Assembly: GCA_902812465.1 (NCBI GenBank)
Contig: CADDZE010000012.1
Location: forward strand, 1 to 64,000
DNA: 64,000 bases
DNA from: Acidobacteriota bacterium
GTDB lineage: Bacteria > Acidobacteriota > Terriglobia > UBA7540
Direction of reading: 5' to 3'
Shown here: positions 37,407-46,321 of the stretch, piece by piece
Layout of the letters: every line of letters begins with the position of its first letter
Position numbering within the stretch: the stretch's first letter is position 1
Translations under genes and position numbers: made by a program
Notes under the pieces: generated by a model
What the model was told of the DNA's origin: nothing
Database searches by the model: none
What the model saw: only the letters and a program-made list of their open reading frames with translations

Positions 37407-38549
37407 TCAGGTTTGCTGCTGAATCCCCGGGATTGGATTGCGGCGCCGGTCGGCGACGATGGTGACCTGAATGTCGCGTGCCAGGCGGACGACCCGCCTT
37501 ACTAGGTCAGGCCGCACGGCAATCAAACCGGACGGCGGCCGGGAGCGTGCTAGGAAAATCTGGGTGATGCCGTGCAGCCGGGCGAAGGCGATCAAGGTTT
37601 CAGCGACGTCCTCGCCCTCGAGGATGCGCGTCTCGATGTGCAGGTTGCGGGCAAAATTTAAGTGCTTCTCCACGGCCTCCCGCTCGTAGGGCTGCAAGTC
37701 ACGGAGGTCGGCGTGCCGGCCGACGAAAACGGCGAAACACTCCGCACGCAGGTAGTCAGTCACCCTTTTGTCGCGGCGAATGAGTGCGGCGCTGGCTGGG
37801 TCTGCGGTAACAACGATGAGAATCTTGTCGTGCCCAGCTGCCGCCGCAGGTGAGCCTGCAATAATTGGCTGGCCACTTGCGGACGGTGTCGAGTAGCGCA
37901 CGTCGATTTCGTGGGCGGTCTGCCGCAAAGCTAATTCACGCAGGGCCACGAGTGTCGATTCTTTGAAGAAGTTCTGCAGCGCGGTTTGGGCCTTTTCCGG
38001 AGGATAGATTGCTCCGCGCTTGAGTCGGTTCAAAAGGGCTTGCGGCGGCAGGTCGACCATCACCACTTCGTCAGCCTGCTGCACCACCCAGTCCGGAATG
38101 GTTTCGCGCACACGAACGCCGGTGAACTGCCACACCTGGTCATTCAGACTCTCTAGGTGCTGCACGTTCATAGTTGTTAAGACGTGGATGCCTGCTTCGA
38201 GGATCTGATGAACGTCTTCCCAGCGCTTGGCGTGCTCGGAGCCAGGCACGTTCGTATGTGCGAATTCGTCCACCAGGCAGTACTGGGGGTGGCGAGCCAA
38301 AACTGCCGCTGTATCCATCTCCTCAAACAGGACGCCTCGATATTCGATCTTCCTTCGGGGTACGAATTCGAGGCCTTCGGCGCGTGCGATAGTGTCCTTC
38401 CGCCCGTGGGCTTCGAGGTAGCCGACGACCACATCGGCGCCCCCCCGCTTTAGCTCATGGGCCTCTTCCAGCATTCGGTAAGTCTTGCCCACTCCAGCAG
38501 CGTAGCCGAGAAAGATTTTCAGCTGACCGCCACGGGGTGCATCCCGCAT
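37407..38549 (-). CDS. KdpD N-terminal domain plus universal-stress domain, separate protein (copy 1)
   Basis: This 380-residue cytoplasmic protein matches the N-terminal half of sensor KdpD and stops before the membrane and kinase parts. The nucleotide-binding motif GYAAGVGKT (15-23) and the Walker-B-like CLVDEFAHTNVPGS are both intact, followed by the family segment TTMNVQHLESLNDQ. The last 130 residues form a universal-stress-type domain (DKILIVVTADPAS, TRILEGEDVAETLIAFA). It lies 12 bases after the second copy, at the end of the kdp operon. The kinase half is encoded separately at 46735-48243. Confidence 0.88.
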   Translation of the reverse strand: MRDAPRGGQLKIFLGYAAGVGKTYRMLEEAHELKRGGADVVVGYLEAHGRKDTIARAEGLEFVPRRKIEYRGVLFEEMDTAAVLARHPQYCLVDEFAHTNVPGSEHAKRWEDVHQILEAGIHVLTTMNVQHLESLNDQVWQFTGVRVRETIPDWVVQQADEVVMVDLPPQALLNRLKRGAIYPPEKAQTALQNFFKESTLVALRELALRQTAHEIDVRYSTPSASGQPIIAGSPAAAAGHDKILIVVTADPASAALIRRDKRVTDYLRAECFAVFVGRHADLRDLQPYEREAVEKHLNFARNLHIETRILEGEDVAETLIAFARLHGITQIFLARSRPPSGLIAVRPDLVRRVVRLARDIQVTIVADRRRNPIPGIQQQT

Positions 38550-38561
38550 TCCAAGGGGTCC

Positions 38562-39662
38562 CTATTGGGGAAATACCCGCACGTCTATACCGTCGGCCTT
38601 CCGAATAAGCTCGTCGACGACGTCACCAAAGATGCGGCTTCGCCAGCTCTCGCGGAAAGTGCGCGGCACGAAGATTTGCGTTATGCCATGAGAACGAGCG
38701 AACCTTAAGATGGTATTAACCGGGTTGCTGCCTTCCAAGGCCTCGATCCGAGCCCCTGCCTGCCTGGCTAAGGCGAGGTTGCGCTCCAAGGCCACCTGTC
38801 GTTCCGCCGTAGTGCGGCGGTTGAGTACATAGACCACAAACCATTCGCCGTGAAAGCGCTGTGCATTGCGCTGGCCACTGGCGATCATCGCCTGTGCGTC
38901 AGCTCCTGGCGTAATCCATAAGAGGAAGCGCTCCCGAGTGCCCCACGTCTGCTCGAGACCGTGCTGCTCGAGGTACTTCTCGAGCTGCCGCTCTACCACG
39001 TCGGCTGCCACCAATAGAGCGATTTCGCGGAGTTGTGCCAATTCCAGCTGGCGGCGGGCGACATCACCGGCCCCTGCTTCAGACTCTTCGCCACGGCAAG
39101 AGTCAGGTGGGGCGTCCACAACCTCGATCTCGTCGGCGAGATTGAGAAAAGCCTGCGGGACGCTCTCCGCCACCCGGCGACCGCGGATTCGCTCGACTTC
39201 CTCTTTATACTCCTCGATGTACTGAAGGTTCACTGTGGTGATCACGGAAATGCCAGCCTGCAACAATTGCTGGGCATCCTGCCAGCGGTGAAGGTGGCGA
39301 CTGCCAGGCGGGTTGTCGTAAGCCAACCCGTCGATGAGGCAGACCTGGGGCCGCCGCTTAAGGATGCGTTCAGTATCCATCGTTGGCACACCTGCCAGGA
39401 CCCGCAGGGGGATTACCTCCATGCGCTCGAGACGCTTCGCCACCTCCGGCGCCACGTGAAGCTGAGTGGCGCCGACGACCACGTCTTCGCCGCGCTCGCG
39501 CCGCCTCCGCCCTTCATCCAGCATGCGGACGGACTTGCCCACGCCGGCCGCATAGCCCAGAAAGATCTTCAGCCGTCCCCGACCCTGGTTTTGCTCCTCT
39601 GCCTGTACCTTGCGCAGGAGCTCCTCGGGGTTTGGCCGCTTGAGGGCGGTGTCAGCAATCAA
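38562..39662 (-). CDS. KdpD N-terminal domain plus universal-stress domain, separate protein (copy 2)
   Basis: This 366-residue paralogue of the next gene downstream keeps the P-loop GYAAGVGKS (36-44), but its Walker-B-like segment is CLIDGLAYDNPPGS, with Gly and Tyr where copy 1 has Glu and His, so nucleotide handling is probably altered. A longer N-terminus (about 28 residues) precedes the domain. The second half is again a universal-stress-type domain (NTILRFARSHGITQIFV). It lies between the porin gene and copy 1. Two divergent KdpD sensor halves may allow separate inputs to one kinase. Function beyond that is inferred. Confidence 0.85.
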   Translation of the reverse strand: MIADTALKRPNPEELLRKVQAEEQNQGRGRLKIFLGYAAGVGKSVRMLDEGRRRRERGEDVVVGATQLHVAPEVAKRLERMEVIPLRVLAGVPTMDTERILKRRPQVCLIDGLAYDNPPGSRHLHRWQDAQQLLQAGISVITTVNLQYIEEYKEEVERIRGRRVAESVPQAFLNLADEIEVVDAPPDSCRGEESEAGAGDVARRQLELAQLREIALLVAADVVERQLEKYLEQHGLEQTWGTRERFLLWITPGADAQAMIASGQRNAQRFHGEWFVVYVLNRRTTAERQVALERNLALARQAGARIEALEGSNPVNTILRFARSHGITQIFVPRTFRESWRSRIFGDVVDELIRKADGIDVRVFPQ

Positions 39663-39752
39663 GGGTCGTCCACTCCTTCATTATTATCGCCGCCTTCGGC
39701 GAAAATTACAGGCAGATACTCCGAGGGCTTGGCCGCGGACGCCGGCGGGAAG

Positions 39753-40955
39753 TCACCACGAGGGATGGACCGCTGAGTCGAGCGTTAGGATGACGGCCAC
39801 AGCTAGCAAATGTTGAACCGGCTTGAGCCCGATGACGGCCGGGCGGATTACCCCATCATAGAAGAACCCGCCCCCGGGTCCGTTAGAGTCGTCAACTCGG
39901 TGCTCCAGCCTCAGGATGGCGATGGTCGCGTGGTACGGAAGCCGGTATTCCAGGGTTTCAGTATTGGCTACCACCGTCTGCGCGTGGCCGGTTATCCGCC
40001 CCTCGGGGTCCCAATATGTTTCGGCACGCTCCGTGACACTCCAACGCTTGCTCAGCACCAGGTGGAGCGGTAATTGTGATCCCATCCAGACCGCGTGCCG
40101 GTTTCCCTGTGACGCGATTCTTTCGGTTCCCACGTGGTACTCAAGGGCGGCGGTGATCCGTCTGGCCCTCCACTCCGCAATACTGTCCGAAAGGAAACGC
40201 CAGAACTCGATTGCCGTATCCCTTTGGTGCGGGCCGTAGAAGAGGGTCTGCTTCAGGGTCATGTGACTGGTGGGCTTGTAGGACAACTGGCCGCCAAAGC
40301 TGGGGACGTTGTTCGCGTGGGCCAGGTGCCAGTAGCCGTTTACGAGGAACGCGGCCACGCTCCACTTGTTGCTGAGCGGATAGCTGCCGTTGATGCCCGT
40401 CATCAGGTAGGGTGTGAAGTCGGCGCTCCACGGACGCGTGTAGTTGAAGTTGTCCTTGGCATAAAGTGAGTCGTAACCGATGAAGCTAGTAAAGACTCCC
40501 CCCTGAAGGGCGAGCCCCTTTCCGAAGGGGGCCAGATAGGAAATGTTCGTGGGCCCGAGGTGGCGCAGCCACTTCGCTCCCCGTAGATTCGGCGCAGTCG
40601 AGGAGAATGCGAAGAGCCTGGAGTCCTGGCCCGCCTGCCACGTCATTTGAAGACCCCAGCGGGAAGACTCGCTTGTATTCTTTTGCAGATAAACCGCAGC
40701 CATATCTAAGACTGGCTTATCGACGATGTAAGTTGTGCCACGGCTGCGGAATAAGTGGTTGGAGGGATCGTTGAAGTCGACTAGGTAGCTCACGTCGGCG
40801 AAGCCCCCGAATTGCCAAAGGGGTGCCAGCGGCGGCGCCGGAGCATCTTGAGCGGCACCGCGAACGCCCGTTGCTCCAGGGCTTTGGCCGTGCAGTGAAT
40901 ACACGATGAGGAGGCTCATCAGCAGGTGCGACGGTTTCTGAACCGAGTGAGTCAA
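39753..40955 (-). CDS. Outer-membrane porin of the kdp operon (BBP2-like)
   Basis: This 400-residue outer-membrane beta-barrel has an N-terminal signal region (LLMSLLIVYSLHGQ). It is followed by amphipathic strands with the family's start FGGFADVSYLVDFNDPSNHLFR and a conserved middle (YLAPFGKGLALQGGVFTS). It resembles the BBP2-type porins (PF07642 family) found with kdp genes in Acidobacteriota and Bacteroidota. It is placed between kdpC and the KdpD-like genes, so it may let potassium reach the periplasm at low concentration. Substrate specificity cannot be seen. The barrel assignment rests on strand pattern and gene context. Confidence 0.75.
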   Translation of the reverse strand: MTHSVQKPSHLLMSLLIVYSLHGQSPGATGVRGAAQDAPAPPLAPLWQFGGFADVSYLVDFNDPSNHLFRSRGTTYIVDKPVLDMAAVYLQKNTSESSRWGLQMTWQAGQDSRLFAFSSTAPNLRGAKWLRHLGPTNISYLAPFGKGLALQGGVFTSFIGYDSLYAKDNFNYTRPWSADFTPYLMTGINGSYPLSNKWSVAAFLVNGYWHLAHANNVPSFGGQLSYKPTSHMTLKQTLFYGPHQRDTAIEFWRFLSDSIAEWRARRITAALEYHVGTERIASQGNRHAVWMGSQLPLHLVLSKRWSVTERAETYWDPEGRITGHAQTVVANTETLEYRLPYHATIAILRLEHRVDDSNGPGGGFFYDGVIRPAVIGLKPVQHLLAVAVILTLDSAVHPSW

Positions 40956-40999
40956 TATGCCTCATTCCCATGGGCGGTCCGGCCTCCGGACGCAGGCCC

Positions 41000-41584
41000 C
41001 TACTGGTGTTTAGGCAGGCTGCGATCCAGCGCGAGATTAAGCAACAGCACGTTGATTCGCGGCTCGCCAAGCAGGCCCAGGGTTCGCCCCTCGGTATGCG
41101 CGGCAATGATCTGCTCAACCTGCCGTAGGCTGACACCGCGGGCCTTGGCCACGCGTGCAGCCTGGGCTTCCGCGGAGGCCGGGCTGATGTGGGGAGCCAA
41201 CCCACTTCCTGACGTTGTGAGGAGGTCTGAGGGGATTATCCCCGCGAATTCTGGATTTTCCCTGTGGAACTCCTCGACCGACGCCTCCACCCGCCTGATC
41301 AGTTTGTGATTCGTCGGTCCGTAATTAGAAGCGTTCGAGGCGCTTGCGTCGTACCCGTCGTTACCCGCCGCCGATGGGCGCGAGTGGAAGTACTCCGGCC
41401 GTTGAAAGTTTTGCCCGATGAGCGCGGAGCCCACCACGCTTCCCTCCGCTTCCACCAGGCTGCCATTCGCCTGCCACCGGAACAGCAACTGGCAGACGGC
41501 CGTCACCAGGCCAGGATAGAAGAGTCCGGTCAGGACCGTTAAGTACAACATCATGCGGAATGCGGATCCCAGCTGGCACCACAT
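41000..41584 (-). CDS. kdpC: Potassium-transporting ATPase subunit C
   Basis: KdpC is a single-span membrane subunit of about 194 residues that raises the nucleotide affinity of KdpB. The N-terminal helix (MMLYLTVLTGLFYPGLVTAV) is followed by the periplasmic domain with GQNFQRPEYFHSRPSAAGNDGYDASASNASNYGPTN split over the family motif (only the start and NYGPTN are diagnostic). GIIPSDLLTTSGSGLAPHISP follows, along with the C-terminal NVLLLNLALD. The ATG at 41584 has GAGGAG six bases upstream and overlaps the kdpB stop region; the frame extends to a TTG at 41602. The gene appears intact. Confidence 0.93.
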   Translation of the reverse strand: MWCQLGSAFRMMLYLTVLTGLFYPGLVTAVCQLLFRWQANGSLVEAEGSVVGSALIGQNFQRPEYFHSRPSAAGNDGYDASASNASNYGPTNHKLIRRVEASVEEFHRENPEFAGIIPSDLLTTSGSGLAPHISPASAEAQAARVAKARGVSLRQVEQIIAAHTEGRTLGLLGEPRINVLLLNLALDRSLPKHQ

Positions 41585-41594
41585 AGGAGGCTCC

Positions 41595-42899
41595 TCAGGC
41601 AAGTTTCAGCCATGCGAGCAACTGGTCGATCAGCCAGATGCCAGGAAAGGGGGCGGCGATCCCGCCGAGGCCGTAGATGAGCAAATTCCGCCTGAGCAGG
41701 CTTGCCGCTCCTTGGGGTTTATACTTGACCCCCCGCAGCGCCAAGGGCACCAGGGCAATGATGATGAGAGCATTGAAGATCACCGCCGCCAGCACAGCGC
41801 TCTGTGGATTGTGCAAGTCCATGATGTTCAGATGGCTCAGTACCGGGTAGGCAGGCGCAAACATCGCCGGGATGATGGCGAAGTATTTGGCTACGTCGTT
41901 GGCGATGGAGAAGGTCGTGAGTGCGCCACGCGTGATGAGCAACTGCTTGCCGATCGCGACGATTTCGATCAGCTTTGTCGGGTTACTATCGAGGTCCACC
42001 ATGTTGCCTGCCTCTTTGGCGGCCATGGTGCCAGTGTTCATAGCCACGCCCACGTCAGCCTGCGCGAGGGCCGGGGCGTCGTTGGTCCCGTCGCCGGTCA
42101 TGGCCACCAGCCGGCCTGCTGCCTGCTCCTTTTTGATGTAGTCCATCTTATCTTTGGGGGTGGCCTGAGCCAGGAAATCGTCTACGCCAGCCTCATTGGC
42201 GATGGCAGCAGCGGTAAGCGGGTTGTCCCCGGTAATCATGACCGTTCGAATTCCCATGGCGCGGAGCTGAGCCAGACGCTCTCGCATCCCACCCTTGACG
42301 ACGTCCTTGAGATGAATGAGTCCCAGCAGCCGCCCGCCATCTGCCACGGCTAGTGGTGTCCCTCCGGTGCGCGAGATGCGATCCGCGACCTCAATCACTG
42401 ACGGAGGAACCCGTCCGCCGTGTTCTTCGACAAAACGGATGACAGCCTCGACGGCGCCTTTGCGCAAGCTGCGGCTTCGCAGGTCCAGGCCGCTCATCCG
42501 CGTGTAGGCGGAAAAGGGAACGAAGCGCGCCTCCCAGCCGGAAATATCCCGCCCACGCAAGCCATACTTCTGTTTGGCCAGCACAACGATGGAACGGCCC
42601 TCCGGTGTCTCATCGGAGAGGCTCGAAAGTTGAGCTGCATCGGCCAGCTCGAGCTCGCTCACACCTTCGGTGGGAATAAACTCGATTGCTTGGCGATTAC
42701 CAAGCGTGATCGTACCTGTCTTATCTAGGAGAAGCGTGTTGACATCGCCGGCGGCTTCCACGGCCTTGCCGCTCATCGCCAGTACGTTGTGCTGCATCAC
42801 GCGGTCCATGCCGGCGATGCCTATGGCGGAAAGCAGCCCGCCGATGGTCGTCGGGATCAGGCAGACAAGCAGCGCGACCAGCACCGTGACCCGTGGCAC
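41595..42899 (-). CDS. kdpB: KdpB, C-terminal portion after frameshift
   Basis: This frame carries the catalytic two-thirds of the potassium-pump ATPase: the phosphorylated Asp in [13 protein letters not shown], the nucleotide domain, [25 protein letters not shown] and the last membrane helices. Its apparent start at 42899 falls in the middle of the membrane helix that ends [13 protein letters not shown], so it is not an independent gene. It joins the N-terminal frame at a run of eight C (42903-42910) on the plus strand; one extra C, or two fewer, restores a single frame of about 705 codons. KdpB hydrolyses ATP to pump K+ through KdpA. It is either a frameshift mutation or an assembly error. 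Confidence 0.9.
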   Translation of the reverse strand: MPRVTVLVALLVCLIPTTIGGLLSAIGIAGMDRVMQHNVLAMSGKAVEAAGDVNTLLLDKTGTITLGNRQAIEFIPTEGVSELELADAAQLSSLSDETPEGRSIVVLAKQKYGLRGRDISGWEARFVPFSAYTRMSGLDLRSRSLRKGAVEAVIRFVEEHGGRVPPSVIEVADRISRTGGTPLAVADGGRLLGLIHLKDVVKGGMRERLAQLRAMGIRTVMITGDNPLTAAAIANEAGVDDFLAQATPKDKMDYIKKEQAAGRLVAMTGDGTNDAPALAQADVGVAMNTGTMAAKEAGNMVDLDSNPTKLIEIVAIGKQLLITRGALTTFSIANDVAKYFAIIPAMFAPAYPVLSHLNIMDLHNPQSAVLAAVIFNALIIIALVPLALRGVKYKPQGAASLLRRNLLIYGLGGIAAPFPGIWLIDQLLAWLKLA

Positions 42900-43711
42900 C
42901 TGCCCCCCCCGGCGGAGGTCACGGCGTAAACCGAGAAAGGCTGCAGCGTCACGACCGCCACCAGGAAGATCAGCGTAAGCCCGGAGATCAGAATGTTGAG
43001 GGCAATTTCATTAGGGGTCTTCTGGCGCTCAGCTCCCTCGACTAGTGCGATCATCCGATCGAGAAACGTCTCACCGGGATTTGAGGTGATCTTGATCTTG
43101 ATACGGTCCGAGAGAACGCGGGTGCCGCCGGTGACGGCACTGCGGTCGCCGCCGGATTCGCGGATGACGGGGGCGCTTTCACCGGTGATGACTGACTCAT
43201 CCACCGTAGCAATACCTTCGATTACCTCTCCGTCGCCCGGAATCGTATCGCCCGCCTCACACAGGACGATATCGCCGGCGCGAAGCCGCGATGCGGGAAT
43301 CATCTCTATTTTGGCTCCCGCGAGAATACGCTTGGCTACAGTGTCGGTCTTAGCCTTGCGCAAGGTATCGGCTTGCGCCTTGCCACGCGCCTCAGCCATC
43401 GCCTCGGCGAAGTTAGCGAAAAGCACCGTGAACCAAAGCCAAAGCGCAATCTGGAGCGAGAATCGGATGTCGGATGCGTGCCGGATGGCGTCGCGCACGG
43501 CCAAGATTGTGGTAATGCCCGCGCCAACTTCCACCACGAACATGACCGGGTCTCTTGCGAGAGTGAAAGGATTCAGCTTACGCAGCGATTGGCGTGCTGC
43601 GCGTCTAAAGATTGGCCCGTGGAACAGCGGCTGCGCATGGACCAGCTTCCTGGGGAGCAGATGGGTTACAGCTTCGGTGTTTGTACTGGGTTGGGCGACT
43701 ACGGTGCTCAT
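42857..43711 (-). CDS. kdpB: KdpB, N-terminal portion before frameshift
   Basis: This frame encodes the first third of KdpB, from MSTVVAQP through the actuator domain with the TGES dephosphorylation motif (VITGESAPV) and [12 protein letters not shown], as far as [17 protein letters not shown]. Beyond that it leaves the family and runs out after a few non-matching residues. The ATG at 43711 lies 20 bases after kdpA with AAGG upstream. The break is at the C8 run. The same operon has a broken kdpE, so decay of the whole locus is possible. Confidence 0.9.
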   Translation of the reverse strand: MSTVVAQPSTNTEAVTHLLPRKLVHAQPLFHGPIFRRAARQSLRKLNPFTLARDPVMFVVEVGAGITTILAVRDAIRHASDIRFSLQIALWLWFTVLFANFAEAMAEARGKAQADTLRKAKTDTVAKRILAGAKIEMIPASRLRAGDIVLCEAGDTIPGDGEVIEGIATVDESVITGESAPVIRESGGDRSAVTGGTRVLSDRIKIKITSNPGETFLDRMIALVEGAERQKTPNEIALNILISGLTLIFLVAVVTLQPFSVYAVTSAGGGRCHGSRCWSRCLSA

Positions 43712-43731
43712 GGAATTCGCCTTGCGCGGTA

Positions 43732-45546
43732 CTAACCCCAGAGTGGAGCCCTAAGGGCAGCGAACAACTTACCCTCCAGCATCAGAAAGTGCTCGACCAG
43801 CGGGCCTAGCGATAGCGCCGGAAAGTAGGTCAGCGCCCCCACAATCATCACTGTTCCAATCAGCAAGCTGACAAAGAGTGCTCCGTGGGTCGGCAAGGTT
43901 CCGCTAGTGGCAGGGATCCGTTTCTTCGCTGCCAGGCTTCCTGCCACTCCAAGCATCGGTATGATAAAGAGAAAACGGCCTACCAACATGGCAACCCCAA
44001 GAGTCAGGTTGTACCAGGGCGTGTTGGCGTTCAGTCCGGCGAAAGCGCTGCCGTTGTTGGCATTGGTGCTGGTGTAGGCGTAAAGGATTTCGCTGAAGCC
44101 ATGTGGGCCGGGGTTGTTGACGTTGGCCACCGCCGGACCGGGCGGGTTCCAATAGCCATTCTTCTGGAAACCGACGACGGAGCTAATCGCAGTGAACACA
44201 AGTACGTTGGCCGCCATGATAATCAGAGCCAGCATGCACAGCTTCACCTCTTTCTGCTCGATCTTCTTCCCGATATATTCCGGCGTGCGGCCCACCATCA
44301 GCCCAGCGACGAAGACTGCGAGGATGGCAAACAGCAGCATCCCCTTAAGCCCGGCGCCGACGCCACCAAATACCACCTCGCCGAGCTGCATGTTGAAGAG
44401 GGGAATGAGGCCACCGATCGGCGTATAACTGTCATGCATGCTGTTGACGGCACCACAGCTCGCATCTGTAGTCACCACCGCAAACAGAGCCGAAGCTGCA
44501 ATGCCGAAGCGCACCTCCTTGCCTTCCATGTTGCCACCTGGCTGAAGCGCAGTGGCATGAGTGTCCACTCCGAGCTGAGCGAGCTCCGGATTACCCGACT
44601 GTTCGGCTCCATAGCATATGAACGCGCCTATTAAGAATAGCACGCTCATCGCTGCAAACAGCGCCCACCCCTGGCGCGTGTCGCCTACCATCCTGCCAAA
44701 CTGATAGGTCAGGCCGGCGGGGATCACAAAGATCATCAGCATTTCAACGAAGTTCGTGAGCGGGGTAGGATTCTCGAACGGATGGGCCGAATTGGTACTA
44801 AAGAAGCCGCCCCCATTGGTTCCCACGATCTTGATAGCTTCTTGTGATGCAACGGGACCTTGGGCGATGGTCTGTGTGATTCCCTCAAGGGTTTTCACCG
44901 TGGTGTAGGGCTTGAAGTTTTGAATCACGCCCTGCCAGCAAAGAAACAGCGCGGCCGCGAGCGAGAGCGGCAGAAACAGGTAAAGGGTCGAGCGCACCAA
45001 GTCCACCCAGAAGCAGCCGAGAGTGTTCGCTTGCCGGCGCGCGAAGCCGCGGATCAGCGCCACAGACGCTGCTACGCCCGCCGCAGCCGAGGCGAAGTTC
45101 TGCACGGTAAGCGCGGCCATCTGTACCAGGTAGCTGAACGTGTTCTCACCCCCATAGCTCTGCCAGTTCGTGTTAGTGACAAAGCTGGCCGCGGTATTGA
45201 ATGCCAGGTCCGGGGTGACGCGCGTGGCATTAGACGGAGCCTGCGCCGAGCCAAAGTGCATTGGGTTGAGAGGCAGGAGGCCCTGCAGGCGCTGAATCAC
45301 GTAGACCAACAGAAAGCTAGCCACGCTGAAGGCAATCAGTGATGCCGCGTATTCCGTCCAGCGCTGCTCTGTATCCTCTCGCACTCCGCAGAGGCGGTAG
45401 AGGAGCTTCTCCAGCGGGCGCAGCAGCGGGTGGAGAAAGGTTCGTTGGCCCTCAAAGACTCTCGTCATGTAGAGGCCTAGCGGCTTGGTCAGCGCCAGAA
45501 TCGCCAGGAAGAAGATCGCGATATTGAAGGCTCCGAGAGGCGTCAT
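43732..45546 (-). CDS. kdpA: Potassium-transporting ATPase subunit A (K+ channel-like subunit)
   Basis: KdpA is the 604-residue membrane subunit that selects and conducts K+. The four filter regions are recognisable: [45 protein letters not shown] and [13 protein letters not shown]. The family start [23 protein letters not shown] is placed at the ATG at 45546; the frame is open to 45636, but the extra 30 residues do not match the family. About ten membrane helices are visible and the gene looks intact. Confidence 0.95.
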   Translation of the reverse strand: MTPLGAFNIAIFFLAILALTKPLGLYMTRVFEGQRTFLHPLLRPLEKLLYRLCGVREDTEQRWTEYAASLIAFSVASFLLVYVIQRLQGLLPLNPMHFGSAQAPSNATRVTPDLAFNTAASFVTNTNWQSYGGENTFSYLVQMAALTVQNFASAAAGVAASVALIRGFARRQANTLGCFWVDLVRSTLYLFLPLSLAAALFLCWQGVIQNFKPYTTVKTLEGITQTIAQGPVASQEAIKIVGTNGGGFFSTNSAHPFENPTPLTNFVEMLMIFVIPAGLTYQFGRMVGDTRQGWALFAAMSVLFLIGAFICYGAEQSGNPELAQLGVDTHATALQPGGNMEGKEVRFGIAASALFAVVTTDASCGAVNSMHDSYTPIGGLIPLFNMQLGEVVFGGVGAGLKGMLLFAILAVFVAGLMVGRTPEYIGKKIEQKEVKLCMLALIIMAANVLVFTAISSVVGFQKNGYWNPPGPAVANVNNPGPHGFSEILYAYTSTNANNGSAFAGLNANTPWYNLTLGVAMLVGRFLFIIPMLGVAGSLAAKKRIPATSGTLPTHGALFVSLLIGTVMIVGALTYFPALSLGPLVEHFLMLEGKLFAALRAPLWG

Positions 45547-45646
45547 GCTGCGACTCAACGATCCCGTGGGGCAGAGCGCCGAGACCAGCTCCGAAGGCAG
45601 CTCGAGGCCCAAGCCGGCCGCTTCGCGTTCCACCATTTGACGCGGT

Positions 45647-45730
45647 CTAGAACCGCTCGGGACGCAACAGGGTGTAGACCAAATAACCGAAAAGCAGCAG
45701 CGCTACCACCCCGGCCAGAACGTAATCCAT
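45647..45730 (-). CDS. kdpF: KdpF, small stabilising subunit of the K+ pump
   Basis: This 27-residue membrane peptide (MDYVLAGVVALLLFGYLVYT, then LLRPERF) matches KdpF in size, position before kdpA, and the C-terminal LLRPERF pattern. Its ATG at 45730 has GGAGAG six bases upstream. KdpF stabilises the KdpABC complex in the membrane. Confidence 0.9.
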   Translation of the reverse strand: MDYVLAGVVALLLFGYLVYTLLRPERF

Positions 45731-45742
45731 GCGTGCTCTCCG

Positions 45743-45826
45743 CTAGAGCCGGTCACAGGCCTTGGTAAAAACCCAGCATCCCGCGAAAAAGACTAGCGCG
45801 AGCAAAAGGTAGAACGCGTCGAGCAT
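45743..45826 (-). CDS. Unnamed 27-residue membrane peptide ahead of kdpF
   Basis: A short frame begins at ATG 45826, ends 12 bases before kdpF, and encodes a single hydrophobic helix: MLDAFYLLLALVFFAGCWVF, then TKACDRL. AAGGA lies almost next to the ATG. Similar short peptides ending in a cationic or CDRL-like tail precede kdpF in some other bacteria, as I recall, but none has a known function. It is the first gene of the operon, just after the repeat array, and could be a further small Kdp subunit or a leader peptide. Confidence 0.6.
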   Translation of the reverse strand: MLDAFYLLLALVFFAGCWVFTKACDRL

Positions 45827-45898
45827 ATCCTTTGCAACCGCTCCCAGCTCCGCTGAGTGCGGGTCGTTTGTTGCACCAACACACATTAAGGCGTGAAC

Positions 45899-45942
45899 CA
45901 TAAACGAGGCATAAATCGGCCATCAAAACGGCATAAACGCGG
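45899..45942. repeat. Four phased 11-bp direct repeats, candidate KdpE operator
   Basis: Four consecutive 11-bp units occupy 45899-45909, 45910-45920, 45921-45931 and 45932-45942: CATAAACGAGG, CATAAATCGGC, CATCAAAACGG, CATAAACGCGG. On the coding strand of the operon this reads TTTATG repeated once per helical turn. OmpR-type regulators such as KdpE bind direct repeats with about this period, and the Escherichia coli KdpE site is also T-rich with a TTTATA-like half-site. It lies about 75-115 bases before the first small gene of the operon. The regulator assignment is inferred. Confidence 0.7.
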
Positions 45943-46027
45943 CGTGGACCTAGGGACTCCGCCTGGAGCTGCTGAGCCTATCGATGAAGAGCAAGGGTGG
46001 TGAGGTTGGTCACCAAAAGTTAGTCCG

Positions 46028-46321
46028 CTATTCTACTAGGCAAAGGCGATATCCCACCCACGGCTCGGTGAGCAGATAACGAGGGTGGGCAGGATCGGGC
46101 TCGACCTTCTTGCGAAGGCGGTTGATAAACACCCGCAGGTATTCCTGCTCGTTGCCGTAGTCGGGACCCCAGACCGCCTGCAGGAGTTCACGGTGGGTGA
46201 GCGTTTTGTTAGGGTGCGTAACAAGGTAAGAGAGGAGGTCTACCTCTTTGGGCGTCAGGTGCGTGCAGCCTTGGCAGCCTCTGACCTGCCGCTGCTCGAA
46301 ATCGATCGTAACCTCGCCTAG
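46028..46321 (-). pseudogene. kdpE: KdpE DNA-binding domain, cut off by an in-frame TAG
   Basis: This stretch continues the KdpE frame directly after the stop codon at 46322-46324. It encodes a complete OmpR-type winged-helix domain: LGEVTIDFEQRQV, LTPKEVDLLSYLVTH, LTHRELLQAVWGPDY, YLRVFINRLRKKV and EPWVGYR, ending in a natural stop at 46028-46030. No start codon or ribosome binding site lies at its beginning, so it is made only if the stop is read through or is a sequencing error. It is essential for operator binding. Confidence 0.85.
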
